A DNA stretch of 34,476 nucleotides, taken from the NCBI GenBank assembly GCA_011763485.2, contig JAANSK020254829.1, positions 1 through 34,476 on the forward strand, given 5' to 3'. Numbering within the stretch: position 1 is the stretch's first letter; every line of letters starts with the position of its first letter. The position numbers were made by a program, and so were the translations under genes. Positions 1-8,875 of the stretch are shown one piece after another. The DNA comes from Isoetes engelmannii. Lineage: Eukaryota > Streptophyta > Lycopodiopsida > Isoetales > Isoetaceae. The notes beneath the pieces are model-generated. The model worked only from the letters and a program-made list of their open reading frames with translations. It ran no database searches and was not told where the DNA came from.

Positions 1-135
1 TATGCTGTAGGAGTATTGAATAAGTTTATGTCCAAGTCTATTGTAACTCATTGGATGGCTGCCAAACGAGTTCTAAGGTATCTTAAAGATACATCGAATT
101 ATGGGCTGAACTATGATAAATTCAGCAACATCCCT
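1..135 (+). mobile_element. Ty1/copia pol fragment (end of RT / start of RNase H)
   Basis: The + strand translates from base 1 to a copia-type segment that includes YAVGVLNKFMSK and HWMAAKRVLRYLKDTS. This is the conserved stretch just after the reverse-transcriptase core of Ty1/copia polyproteins (family form: SRFM..P...HW.AAKR.LRYLKGT). Similarity fades after about base 130, before the oppositely oriented gag/protease block begins at 180. The fragment is cut off by the left edge, so its RT core would lie outside. Because the next block is on the other strand and contains the early domains, these are two different insertions. Confidence 0.8.
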
Positions 136-179
136 TTTGGCTCCTCTAATTACTTTAGGGTGCTGTCGTTAAGTGATAA

Positions 180-527
180 TTAAGGCTTCATCTTATCAAA
201 TATTACGCGAAGACCTTTATCAGTAAAGGAGTAAAGGAGGCAAGTGACAACAAATTCTTCTTCAAGTGTCGCACATAAATACCTCTTTCTTAATTCTCCA
301 TTTGGCATTGAGAGTTTTACATCACGTATGACTTCAACTTTCAGTGTGGATTCATTTCCCAAAAGAATGTTTGGTCCACGAGCAGGTTGCCTATTATTTA
401 CAGTGTTTGGATTTTCGCTCATGTGAGTACTGCCACTATCAAGAATGAAAGACTTATCATTCGTTTTTGCACTGTTTGTCTCACCAACCACATTGGTTTC
501 ACATTCTAGATCATCAAAATCAGGCAC
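180..527 (-). pseudogene. Copia aspartic protease fragment
   Basis: The minus-strand frame 527-180 (115 codons) contains FILDSGSTHM, which fits the DSG(A/S)(T/S).HM active-site signature of Ty1/copia aspartic proteases. This enzyme matures the gag-pol polyprotein. Downstream residues LGNESTLKVE, RDVKLSMPNGE and RKRYLCATLEEE roughly track the family pattern (G.G.v.i...V.yVP.l..NLlS). The frame ends at a stop at 180 and is not followed by integrase. Confidence 0.7.
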
Positions 528-875
528 AAGATAATACGAGTCTACATACTCTTCATTGTCACAGTAGATGTCATAAACACCTTCTTTGTCATCATCTTCA
601 ATTCCTGTTTGGGCAAAATTACTTCGGTCGGAATAATTACCTTGTCATCGTCTTCCTCGACCCCGACCTCTTCATCTACCACGCGCTCTTCCACGCTCAT
701 AACCAATCACTTCCTTGGCTTCTTTGGCTGGACCACTGGTTTTTTGAATTCCTAGAGGTAGAAGGCACATTCCTTGCTGTTTGTTCATCACCATTCCATG
801 GAGTATTGGCATGGAATACCTTGTTGTTGTTGGAAATTTGATGAAGAGGAAGCTTCATTGTTATTATTGTAATTT

Positions 876-1061
876 CTGTGATTTCTGGGGGATCCAGAGT
901 TTTGGCTTCCTCTTCTACCACGACCTCTATATTGCTGCTGATTTCTTGCAAACAAGGCTTACCTTAGAGTCCAACTCTGTAATTTCTGCGGGATCCAGAG
1001 TTTTGGCTTCCTCTTCTACCAGGACCTCTATATTGCTGCTGGTTTCTTGCAAACAAGGCTT
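876..1061. repeat. Two near-identical 85-bp direct repeats inside copia gag
   Basis: Bases 876-960 and 977-1061 are nearly the same, with only a few mismatches, at an offset of 101 bases. A 17-base motif (accttagagtccaactc) follows each unit, at 961-977 and again near 1078-1094. The second unit has about 15 extra bases before the motif. This looks like a local tandem duplication followed by a small deletion in the first copy. It adds a repeated block to the minus-strand gag frame. Confidence 0.8.
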
Positions 1062-1660
1062 CTTCATGCTTTTGGACCTTAGAGTCCAACTCCTTTTGCA
1101 ACAACCAGAGGAGACCTCTACAGAAGTGGGCGCATATGCATTTGGTCTAGTTTTGTAGGAATCAAGAAACTTATCATATTCCTTTGTGCCCGTGTAAAGC
1201 ACATGCAACAACTCCTCTGTTGAAGTATCTCCAATGGCCGTGAGCTGACTTCTTATGTCTTCAAGTTCAGCCAAAAACTTCGTGACACTTTTAAAATCAC
1301 TTAGTTTTAGAGAATTTAATGTGTTTCTCAAGTATTCCCAAGCTGATTGCGATGTTTTCTCATCAATAATATGCTGTCTGACTTCATCAGTGCAGTAAAT
1401 TTTGAGAAAGGCAAGTGCCAAATGATCCTTTTGGTCCCATTCTTTCTGTTCACTACTTCTTTGCTTGAATGTTTCAGGTGATTTTTCATTCCGCCTTCTG
1501 AATGGACCCTCGTCAAAGAGGGGATTATATACCTCCTCAATGTCAATGTAAGAGGTCAGGCCTTGGGTGTTCACCACTCACATATTCCCATAGACCTTTT
1601 ACCTCAAGCACTGGCTCCATCAAATTCTTCCAAGAAATATAATTTTTGCCATTGAGAATG
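927..1660 (-). pseudogene. Copia gag polyprotein (UBN2-type), frame-broken
   Basis: The minus-strand frame 1577-927 (216 codons) carries a typical plant copia gag core: EQKEWDQKDHLALAFL, CTDEVRQHI, SAWEYLRNTLNS, then KFLAELEDIRSQL. This is the UBN2/retrotran-gag family, which assembles the virus-like particle around the element RNA. The gag N-terminus, NGKNYISWKNLMEPVLEV followed by GLWEYVSGEHP, lies just upstream (about 1660-1580) in a different frame, so a frameshift separates them. Towards the C-terminus a duplicated segment disturbs the reading (see the repeat at 876-1061). I could not find an intact CCHC knuckle. Confidence 0.75.
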
Positions 1661-1994
1661 TACCTGTCTTAGGAAAGGATTTTCTCCAACGAATTTCTCC
1701 ATAATCCACCACAATCCGTTCTGTCACCCAATCCTTAATTTGTTGCGGACGTGCATTTTGTGGATAAGTTTCAAGGAAAGTCCAGCAAATTGGACGAATT
1801 ATTTGCTTGGCCTAGCAAGCCAAAGATAGGAGCCAAAAAAGGGCAGGCCAAACAAGGAGGAACCGATTTTGACTTGCACGAGCCAAAAAAAAGCTGTGTA
1901 ATCAACTTTTTTGAGACGTCACAATTTCAGCAATTTGTTGTGACGAATTTGCTTGCTGATGTGCAGCGCAGGACGAGGCCCAGGGATCAATTGC

Positions 1995-2006
1995 GCTCTG
2001 ATACCA
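1995..2006 (-). promoter_or_regulatory. Retrotransposon primer-binding site (initiator tRNA-Met)
   Basis: The minus strand reads TGGTATCAGAGC, the classic plant retrotransposon sequence complementary to the 3' end of initiator tRNA-Met. It lies two bases inside the LTR end at 2009, which fixes both the orientation of the element and the LTR boundary. Confidence 0.85.
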
Positions 2007-2008
2007 CT

Positions 2009-2228
2009 TGTTAGTTAGTGGAGAAGAGTAAGATGAGACGCAGATATCAGCAGCAACTTAAGAGAAGATTATATTATTCAGAAAACGTTCTTGAGCTAAA
2101 TACATCTTCACAAGACTCAAAATAGAAAGTCCATCTACTACAACACGTCAACACCTACACTTGCTTTTCCATATACACTATGTACATTATGTACATACAC
2201 ATTTGCACTATCAACTAATTGTCTAACA
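2009..2228 (-). repeat. Copia 5' LTR, about 220 bp
   Basis: The segment starts TGTTAG at 2009 and ends CTAACA at 2223-2228, giving the TG...CA ends and 6-bp terminal inverted repeat of an LTR. On the minus strand it ends two bases before the primer-binding site, as expected for a 5' LTR. The length is at the short end for copia LTRs. No second copy was recognised in the window, so the partner LTR is lost or lies outside. Confidence 0.75.
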
Positions 2229-2235
2229 GAAGATT

Positions 2236-2510
2236 TACTTGGGTTATTTGTGTGAAAAAAAAAGGATCAAGCTTTTCTCAAGTTCAAAGAATTTCATGCA
2301 TATGTTGAGTTTTCACACTCATATGATATCTGAGCAGTCTGTGGAAGAGCAGAGAAAGGGCGTTTTTCTTCAGGGATGATCTTTTTTGCCAAGACTCTAG
2401 GATCGAGCTCGCATTCTGAGTGGATGATTGAGATTCACTTGGGCTCTTTGTGTAAAAACAAAGGACCAAGCTTTTCTCAAGTTCAAAGAATTTCATGGAT
2501 ATGTTGAGGC
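2236..2510 (+). repeat. Duplicated copia integrase segment
   Basis: A stretch of about 70 bases at 2236-2306 recurs at 2432-2502 (offset about 196). The shared core is caagcttttctcaagttcaa. Both copies encode KDQAFLKFKEFH of the integrase. The 120-base spacer between them contains no recognised copia domain. The first copy sits directly against the LTR of the reverse-strand element. Confidence 0.7.
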
Positions 2511-2603
2511 AGAATTTAGCACATCACTTATGCTAAGGCTGTCAATCACAAGATTAGAAGAGATGTCCATGCCCAAAATGGGGTGGCAGAGAGGAAGGAC
2601 TAC
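2428..2603 (+). pseudogene. Copia integrase core fragment, 5' part
   Basis: The translation includes RFTWALCVKTKDQAFLKFK, EFHGYVEAEF and, in broken frame, the GVAERKD(Y) motif around 2580-2603. In the copia integrase catalytic core the corresponding regions are D(D).(S/T)R(F/Y)TWV..LK.K..AF..FK.F and the QNGVAERKN motif that carries the catalytic glutamate. The match stops at about 2603 because a MITE has inserted there. The sequence resumes at about 3055. Confidence 0.75.
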
Positions 2604-3051
2604 GTATTAACCAAAATACCATTAAAGTTTGCCAAAATTACCAAAAAGCCACCAAACCCAGTGGTATTTTGGGAAAATTGGCCATAACGTTTTTTCAATG
2701 ATCTAAATGCAAATGTGTCCTTCAGATGAATTGTAGATTAAGCTGAGATCTTTCTAACGAGTATAAGATCATTCAATTCTAAGACCACAATCTCAAGTTA
2801 TGAGATTATCCAATTCTCAAATTTTGAAGAACTCAAGACCTCATAACTTAAAATTTTCAACTCCAATTCACAAGATCTTATGCTTGTTGGAAAGATCTCG
2901 GCTAAATCTACAATTCATCTGAAGGGCACATTTGCATTCAGATCATTGAAAAAACGTTATGGCCAATTTTCTCAAAAGACCACTGGGTTTAGTTTAGTGG
3001 CTTTTTGGTACTTTTGACAAACTTCAATGGTATTTTGGTAATTTTCCCTAC
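2604..3051. mobile_element. Long inverted-repeat MITE (about 450 bp) nested in copia integrase
   Basis: The left arm from 2604 and the reverse complement of the right arm ending at 3051 match over most of their length, so the whole element can fold into one long hairpin. Examples of paired segments are ACCAAAATACCATT at both ends, GGCCATAACGTTTTTTCAAT at about 2682 and its complement near 2955, and a GATGAATTGTAGATT match further in. It contains no coding capacity. The host integrase reads ..VAERKDY before it and RSMLIHKELPIYFWGEA after it, so this is a clear nested insertion. The outer ends resemble GTAGGGAAAA, a weak link to the element at 10990-11673. The transposase superfamily cannot be assigned; I could not see a clean target-site duplication. 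Confidence 0.8.
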
Positions 3052-3054
3052 AAA

Positions 3055-3420
3055 TTTTTGTAAGATCTATGTTAATTCACAAGGAATTGCCAATATATTT
3101 TGGGGGAGAGGCAGTGGTCACAGCAGCTTATTCGGCTAACATGGCCCCCCTACATTAGCCAATACTCCCTGGAACTTGCTTATGGGAGAAAGCCAAATAT
3201 GGATGCTCTAAGGTCTTTTGGGAGCTCAGATTCTACAAGAAAAGTTCAAGGGGCTTGGAAAGCTAGCAAACAGGGCTGTTAAGTGCACCGAGGGTATCTT
3301 ATGAGCCAAAAAGGATGGAAATTGTATGATCCAAAACAGAGCAAATGTTTACTTTTAAACGTGTAGATTTTATGGAAAGTCCCTCATATTATGATAAGGA
3401 GCAGTCTGTGGGAGTTGTTC
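3055..3420 (+). pseudogene. Copia integrase, 3' part
   Basis: After the MITE the + strand reads RSMLIHKELPIYFWGEAV and then TAAY in one frame. This is the hallmark end of copia integrase (family: ARSML....LP..FWGEAV.TA.YL.NR). The expected P.EAW.G.KP.....R.FG segment follows in other frames as LEKAKYGC-like text. Further on, YEPKRMEI, FKRVDFMESPSYYD and the region to about 3420 match the variable integrase-RT linker. Several stops make it non-functional. Confidence 0.75.
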
Positions 3421-3779
3421 TCAATCTAAAAATGATCCCATCATCTCTTGAAACACAGAGATATCTCTGCAAAATGTCGAGCATCAGACACTACAAGTGA
3501 CAATGAAAACTCATCTTCAGATGCAGGCTCTTCATAAGTTCACATGATGGAGAAGAAGAGGGCACACTTGATGATGATTTACAGATTCCTCTTTTACACA
3601 GTCAGCTTTTGATCATTCTACTTTGGGATATACCTCTTTAAATGATCCTTATAACTTGCAGGAAACATCTGACCTTCATTTAAATCAAGTTGATGCTACT
3701 TTTAGCTTCACATCTGCCAACAACCTATTGGAAAGACCGCTCCTCTGTTAAGAAGATCAGAACACTAAAGGCCAAGCAA

Positions 3780-4577
3780 CCACTTGTATCTAAAGCTCGT
3801 TGCAATTTTGCTCTCAGAACTCAATTATGGATGCAAATGATCTGCAGCATACAAGGAGGCAGCCGCAAGCTGATTTGGCAATGAGCCATGAAACAAGAAT
3901 ATGATATGCTCATTAAGCAAGGTACATGACAGCTTATTCCAAAACCAGTAAAATTTGCAGGTTAATGGGACTAAATGGATCTTCAGAACCAAATACAACT
4001 CTGATGGAAGCACAGCTAAGCATGAACCCATGTCTTTGCACCCATGTACATGCCTATGATCCCTTTTCTTCTTTCGGGGCTGTCCTTTCCTTACCTTTTT
4101 GACCATTTCTGAGTGCCCCCAGCGGATTCTTCTACGCACCTTTTCCTGTTACTGTTCAATGGAGCCAGGATCAAGTAACCACTTGTATCTAAAGCTCGTT
4201 GCAATTTTGCTCTCATAACTCAATTATGGATGCAAATGATCTGCAGCATACAAGGAGGCAGCCGTAAGCTGATTTGGCAATAAGGCATGAAACAAGAATA
4301 TGATATGCTCATTAAGCAAGGTACATGACAGCTTATTCCAAAACCAGTAAAATTTGCAGGTTATTGGGACTAAATGTATCTTCAGAACCAAATACAACTT
4401 TGATGGAAGCACAGCTAAGCATAAGCCCATGTCTTTGCACCCATGTACATGCCTATGATCCCTTTTCATCTTTCGGGGCTGTCCTTTCCTTACCTTTTTG
4501 ACCATTTCTGAGTGCCCCGGATCCCTCTACGTACCTTTTCCTATTACTGTTCAATGGTGCCAGGATCAAGTACGAGA
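3780..4577 (+). repeat. Tandem duplication (about 396-399 bp unit) in the copia RT region
   Basis: The segment starting acttgtatctaaagctcg at 3782 recurs at 4181 (offset 399) and stays nearly identical up to about 4570, where the offset is about 395 because of small indels. Each unit contains the start of the copia RT: MKQEYDMLIKQGT and, in shifted frames, LIPKPVKF and TKWIFRTKYNSDGST (family: TW.LV..P.....IGTKWVFR.K...DG...K.KARLVA). After this the unit carries an unrelated sequence of about 140 bases. The two copies differ by point changes, so the duplication is not recent. The reverse strand happens to be open in both units (4139-3825 and 4505-4224), which gives two near-identical decoy ORFs. 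Confidence 0.85.
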
Positions 4578-4739
4578 AAAGAAGTCAGCATGTTCGCTTT
4601 AATTCTGGATCAGCTTCTTTTTGTTTAAGCACATTTCTTCTGAGTTTGATGAGTTCATATATATATAAAGCAAGACATTTCTGGTCTGGAAAGTTCATGA
4701 GCTGCCTCAGGTCGTTCAGCATGCATAGTCATCTATACA

Positions 4740-5584
4740 CGTGGAGATATAAATCACTTATTTCCAAAATCATTCTACTATGCTGTTCTTTACACGCATG
4801 CAGATTTTGCATCTCATGAATATGAGACCAGGAAGTCCACTACAAGATTTATATCATTCTTTTGAGAAGAGTACAATTATGTTTGCGTCTAAAAAGCAGA
4901 CTACTGTAACCTCAGTACTACTGAAGCACAGAATCGCGGGCCACATGTCCATCACGAATGTGGTGCTACTTGCAGGTGGTGAGCAGTATCAGCAGTGGCT
5001 ATATACGCACTTGATGGGAAATCCGGTTTTGTGCCAGTTCCTCGCTGAGGCGCTTCAGCTGGCGGAGTCCTGGGTGTTACCTCTGTCCCTCTACTATGAA
5101 CCAATGCTGCATTCGTGGTAGGGCGGAGCCTTTTGGGGCGCGTGTTGGTGGTGTGATTTTAAAACTGGTAGATAACTGGTGCCCCTGGCAAACTTCTCGT
5201 AAGCTTCGTACTATCTTCAAAAGCTTATGACCAATTATAGACGTACATGACTCACACTAGCTCCAAGAGCTGTTGGGTGGAAAAAAAATCATATCTACTC
5301 TACTCCTACTAATGTTATTTCAATCTCTTTAAGAATCGGGAGTGTCAATCAAAGAATCCGTAATGCTAGTGGATAATTCTAGAGCTATACCATTGACGAA
5401 AGTATTATCCCTTAACGAAGCACTTGGAACAGTATGCTGCATATCAGAGCAGCTTGAACATGCTATTATCACTCTGCAATATTGTGCTACAACGAACCAG
5501 TTAGCTGATGGTATGGAAAAGCCTCTAGTTGGATCCAAACTCAAGCAGATGAAACAGGCCTTAATGCTGCAGCAGTACACTTAA
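4740..5584 (+). pseudogene. Copia RNase H fragments
   Basis: Around 4790-4920 three frames together carry the copia RNase H signature: (D)ADFASHEYETRKSTTRFI, then SKKQTTVT, then LSTTEAQ (family: SDADWAG....RKSTSGY.F.....SW.SKKQ..V.LSTTEAEY). The end of the domain lies at 5342-5584: LVDNSRAIPLTK, then LQYCATTNQLADGMEKPL (family: CDNQSAI.LA.N...H.RTKHID....REQ.....L.Y..T..Q.AD..TK.L). The intervening 4960-5330 does not match RNase H. It is slightly richer in G+C up to about 5160, and I could not assign it. Confidence 0.75.
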
Positions 5585-6480
5585 ATGTGCCTCTTTTTTA
5601 TTTTGTTCTTTCATTTTTCTGTTTTGTCTTATGGTTCAGTTTCAAGAGGGGTATTCCAGTATAAAACTGACCCTAACCTGTACATAGATGACCTGACCTA
5701 TATATGCCACCTATATGTGACGTGAGGTCATGTCACTCTATATAGCTACATAGCTATACAATATTCTATGTTTCATCCACTTCATTAGACCTATCTTTCC
5801 ACAGCGTCTTCTTTCTCACTTGTTTCATATTCGTAGGAAGTCATCCATGCAGGTGCGTATGATGTTACGTGTTTGAGGATATTCACCAGTGTAATTTGTT
5901 TTGCTGACGTTGTTCAGAGCAGATATCGGAAGAATTGTTTAGTTAGTTGATTAAGTTGAGCTTTGTTCCACAGCTACGCATAGATCACCTTTAAATAGTG
6001 TTTTTATTTTATTTAGATCTAATAGGGAGGAGTAAAGTTTTGTTTCCTAGCGGCAGATGTAACACATGACGTAGTTCCCAAATATAATGAGTAAAGTTTT
6101 GTTCCCTAGTAGTATTTTGATCCCATCATCATAGATTCTTGCATCAATATGTTTGAATTTCCAATTCTTGTTAGCCAATTATATCTTCACATGCACTTTA
6201 TTTAGTAACCATTTGCTTATTGTTTGTAGATGCTGTCTCATTTGTTTCTAGATCTTAATGACTCTTTAGTCATCCAAAGTGCACAGGTTGATGGACGGTT
6301 AGAACAATCCTTAAGGTGTTGTGATTTGAATACTTCATTGCCTTGTTTCCCTTGTCTTAAGTCTGTCTTGTTTTTCTTTTTTCCCTCTCTATCTCAAGGT
6401 AAAACACGTTGGTTGTCAAAGATAGTAGCTATCTAGTTCTCTGGAGAATGGAATAAGATTCCCACCATTAAAATACAACT
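5585..6480. other. Unassigned AT-rich stretch after copia
   Basis: Apart from short open frames there is no recognisable coding sequence. The beginning (5585-5960) is where the 3' LTR of the copia remnant would be expected. It contains an AAGAGGGG purine run at 5646-5653 and a TATA-rich stretch (5690-5770). Without a matching second LTR the boundaries cannot be drawn. The motif gtaaagttttgttycctag occurs twice (about 6032 and 6091). Confidence 0.4.
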
Positions 6481-6843
6481 TAGCAGGTCCTAACTTTGAA
6501 ACTGTCTTGGCAGCACTTATACAAGATGATTTGGAGTAGCTTTGTACCTCACACCTGGATAAACCTTTCATGGAGTTGTCTCCTAAGAGGTTTTTTACAA
6601 CGGAACTTTTTCACTATTTCAGCTGATGGCCCGATTGTAAGACCAGGTTATTTAGATAATGACCTTCCAAACAACATGAAGGTTTCAAGGGTGCAATTTA
6701 GGGTATAAAATGGTCTCATAGACCAAGTGGTCTCTCGTAGACGTTAATATAATCCTTCCTTCCTTCCTTCCTTCCTTCCTTCCTTCCTTCCTTCCTTCCT
6801 TCCTTCCTTCCTTCCTTCCTTTCTTTCTTTTTTCCTTCCTTTC
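6480..6843 (+). mobile_element. LINE-type retrotransposon copy a: ORF2 C-terminal piece, 3' end and microsatellite tail
   Basis: The + strand at about 6515-6625 reads LIQDDLE, then HLDKPFMELSPKRFFTTEL and ADGPIVRPGYLDNDLP. It matches the same region of the copies at 8040 and 20220 and corresponds to the segment downstream of the RT domain in ORF2 of this LINE family. The copy then jumps to the family 3'-end motif (6713-6750, CTCATAGACC...TAGACGTTAATAT), so the zinc-finger-like part is deleted here. The motif is followed directly by a (CCTT)n tract. Confidence 0.6.
6753..6843. repeat. (CCTT)n microsatellite, about 90 bp
   Basis: Nearly perfect CCTT repeats run from 6753 to about 6820 and decay into TTTC/TTCC up to 6843. 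The tract starts right at the end of the LINE 3'-end motif. In the other copies this position is also C/T-rich, which suggests the microsatellite grew from the retrotransposon tail. Confidence 0.95.
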
Positions 6844-6879
6844 TCACAATTGCAAAGAATGTCGGTCAGGCATATGAAG

Positions 6880-7535
6880 AATGAAAGTGTGTGATCTAGA
6901 CCTCATGGAATATGAAGAAAATTTCATATTTACCTGCCCGGCGTACTACGTCATAAGAGGAAACATCATTGCCCCTTTAAAGCAAACACGTTGTCCTTTG
7001 TTCTTGAACTTGCTCAAATATAAAGGAGCATCTTAAAGAAATGACCATATTTAGAAGGCTCAAGCGGAGATAACTTCATTTTTCTCTGCTAGTAAAGAGT
7101 CACAACAGGGGAAGATGATGTAGGAGAGGGCTCCCTAAAGGGAGGGAAGCTCCATTAATTAAGGAAGTAGCTAAGGGAAGACATATTAGCAATTCCTAGC
7201 GAACAAAATAGCAGGAATTCAAAAACACAAGCAGTCTTTCAAAAGAGAAAGAGTGTGAGCAAACAAAAGGGGTGGAGGTTGACTTCAGAACTGATCTTAG
7301 AGCGGCAAGCGACACGTATGATATATTTCTAGAATATTTTAACCAATCTCTTGAGTGTATGCTTTTAGTAATTAATTTATGTTTATTTACTAGAATCCTT
7401 ACATGCTGCATGCATCTAGTCTTATAGATCCTATGGCTCTCTAGTAGACATTAGCTAATTAGTACAGGCATATCCTGAGACAGATTTTTATTCTCATAGG
7501 CCCTTCAGGTCTTCAATAGATCCTCTCCCTCCCTC
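6880..7535 (+). mobile_element. LINE-type copy b: zinc-finger-like segment, ORF2 end, 3' end
   Basis: At about 6908-6961 the + strand reads YEENFIFTCPAYYVIRG, the family's EEHF.F.CPAYY.IRG segment. This resembles the end of the Cys/His region at the C-terminus of LINE ORF2. Later come AEITSFFSASKESQQG (about 7066-7110) and KHKQSFKRE (about 7218-7245), both present in the copies at 8490, 10290 and 20700. A degraded 3'-end motif lies at 7418-7455. A second similar one (7490-7520) runs into CCCT-rich sequence. Frames are broken throughout. Confidence 0.6.
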
Positions 7536-7558
7536 CCTCCTTCCATTCTAGGATTGCC

Positions 7559-7660
7559 AAGGTTATGCCTCCCTGGTCCAGTACTCTCAAATGCAGTTTC
7601 TAAGGTCATGCCTCCCTGGTCCAATACTTTCTGGTCCAATACTGCAGTTTCAAGATGTTC
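7559..7660. repeat. Short direct repeats with cctccctggtccaatac
   Basis: A 26-base segment at about 7559-7584 recurs at about 7602-7627 with two differences. A shorter echo (ctggtccaatactgcagtttc) follows at 7631-7651. This is a local duplication in the spacer between two LINE copies. Confidence 0.7.
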
Positions 7661-7689
7661 ATACAAAGCACTTAACTTTTAACATATCG

Positions 7690-8850
7690 ATAAAACTTGC
7701 TGCTGTATATGGATCACAAAATTGGGGGAGTGGATATGCGAGCTGATGAGTAGCCTGCTTAGAGTGGCTTCAAATATCGCTCCTATTTAGAATGACCAAA
7801 AGGAAACCCTCGGTACCTCGTGAAATAACCCCTTAATAAGTTAACGCCATTGTGGGGAAATATAAGACGGCCAAACCAGGCTCCCCTGCTTCGCTTACGT
7901 CTCATCAAAAGCTTTGGATGAACAAGGTAGTGAGTCATAGAACAGTCAAGATGTTTAATACTCTTGGCTTCTCAATGGATAAAGCCCCTCCATTCAATAC
8001 AACATGGCAGCTCCCAACAAACTGATCAGATAGCAGGTAACCAGCTTATGCAGCATGATTTGGAGCAGCTTTATGTCTCAAACACTTGGCTAAATGCCTC
8101 CATTGAGTTATCTACCAAAAGGTGATATTACCAGGATCTTCTTTAATATTTCAGCTGATAATTTTATTATACGACTTGGTTATCTTGATATTAACCTCCG
8201 ATTAAGGTTCTCACAATGCAGTTTAAGGTATCCTCCCATCAGCTAGACATTGAGTCGGGACACGCTAATCGTATTAGCCAGGAAGAACATGGGTTATATA
8301 ATATGAGGAAGATACCATTGTCTTTTCATGCACCCAACAATTGCAGCAATTCATGAAGTACTATGATCAGAAACGTCAATCGCTAGTTTTTCATGCGATT
8401 GCTTAGAATCAAAGGAGTGAACTCAATGATAGAAATAGCATCAGCCCCAAAAGTTCTATAGCAAATGGAAGTTTGTTCATTCTTCCTTGCGGATGATGAG
8501 TCACAACAGGCTGGATAGCTCCCCAAAGAAAAGGAAACTTCAAGATATTGAAGAAGTGGCATTGGCGACCTCAAAGTATAAATGCAGCAAAAGAGAAGCA
8601 CAAACAGTCTTTTCAGAAGAGAAGTCATGGTAGGAATACAAAAAAGCCAAATACTGATTTCAGAGCATTTAGTGGAGCATCTAAGACGACAATTGGAACA
8701 TTTACGTAGAAAAGCTTTCATCACAGTATTTTTATATGTTTGTAAGGATTGGCTTTTAATGTCTTGTAGGCTGCCACCCTCCTTGCCGCTCCATAACTCT
8801 GTAGTTTTGCTGTTTCATAGACCCGGCAGCTTAGCCGTTTAGTTTTATGG
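7690..8850 (+). mobile_element. LINE-type copy c: longest upstream ORF2 C-terminal copy
   Basis: The family segments occur in order. At 7703-7790 it reads LLYMDHKIGG, VDMRADE and a stretch equivalent to WPQLEGLQISLLFR of the 19901 copy. At 7868-7990 it reads TSHQKLWMNKVVSHRTVK and MFNTLGFSMDKAPPFNTTW. At 8047-8120 it reads QLMQHDLEQLYVSNTWLN. At about 8280-8378 comes a decayed zinc-finger-like part and QQFMKYYDQK. At 8490-8560 it reads ESQQ...SSPKKRKLQDIEEVA, and at about 8580-8620 AKEKHKQSF in broken frame. A weak 3'-end motif lies near 8812. Non-LTR retrotransposons normally have this region after the RT, beginning with a conserved LYG.(E)VW segment. Stops and frameshifts show it is inactive. 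Confidence 0.6.
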
Positions 8851-8875
8851 GCTTTTCAGGTTTTGTGCTGATCTT

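Larger units (their letters stand above)
180..2228 (-). mobile_element. Reverse-strand Ty1/copia remnant: LTR, primer-binding site, gag, protease
   Basis: Read on the minus strand, this block has the order of the 5' half of a copia retrotransposon: LTR (2228-2009), primer-binding site (2006-1995), gag (about 1660-930) and protease (527-180). Integrase, RT, RNase H and the second LTR are missing. Gag needs at least one frame change, and between gag and protease the frame is broken several times. The element is therefore dead, and what remains is about 2 kb of a usual 5 kb. It abuts the + strand copia remnant that begins at about 2229 and could have inserted into it, which would explain why that element lacks gag and protease. 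Confidence 0.8.
2229..5584 (+). mobile_element. Ty1/copia pol remnant (+): integrase, RT, RNase H, heavily degraded
   Basis: Copia pol domains occur in the normal order on the + strand. Integrase fragments lie at 2236-2603 and 3055-3290, RT N-terminal fragments at 3690-4580 (tandemly duplicated), and RNase H fragments at about 4740-4960 and 5340-5584. Many stops and frameshifts separate them. Gag and protease are missing, and the left limit coincides with the LTR of the reverse-strand copia element. The integrase is split by a MITE at 2604-3051. I see no convincing LTR after 5584, although a purine-rich stretch (5641-5657) could be a polypurine-tract remnant. Confidence 0.75.

Noticed and set aside
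467-1158. + strand ORFs over the first 1.2 kb
   Set aside because: They are antisense to the copia gag/protease frames and have low-complexity, His/Leu-rich translations.
3825-4505. Two similar reverse-strand ORFs (104 and 93 codons) that look like paralogues
   Set aside because: They are antisense shadows of the tandem-duplicated copia RT segment. The sense strand carries the recognisable domain.
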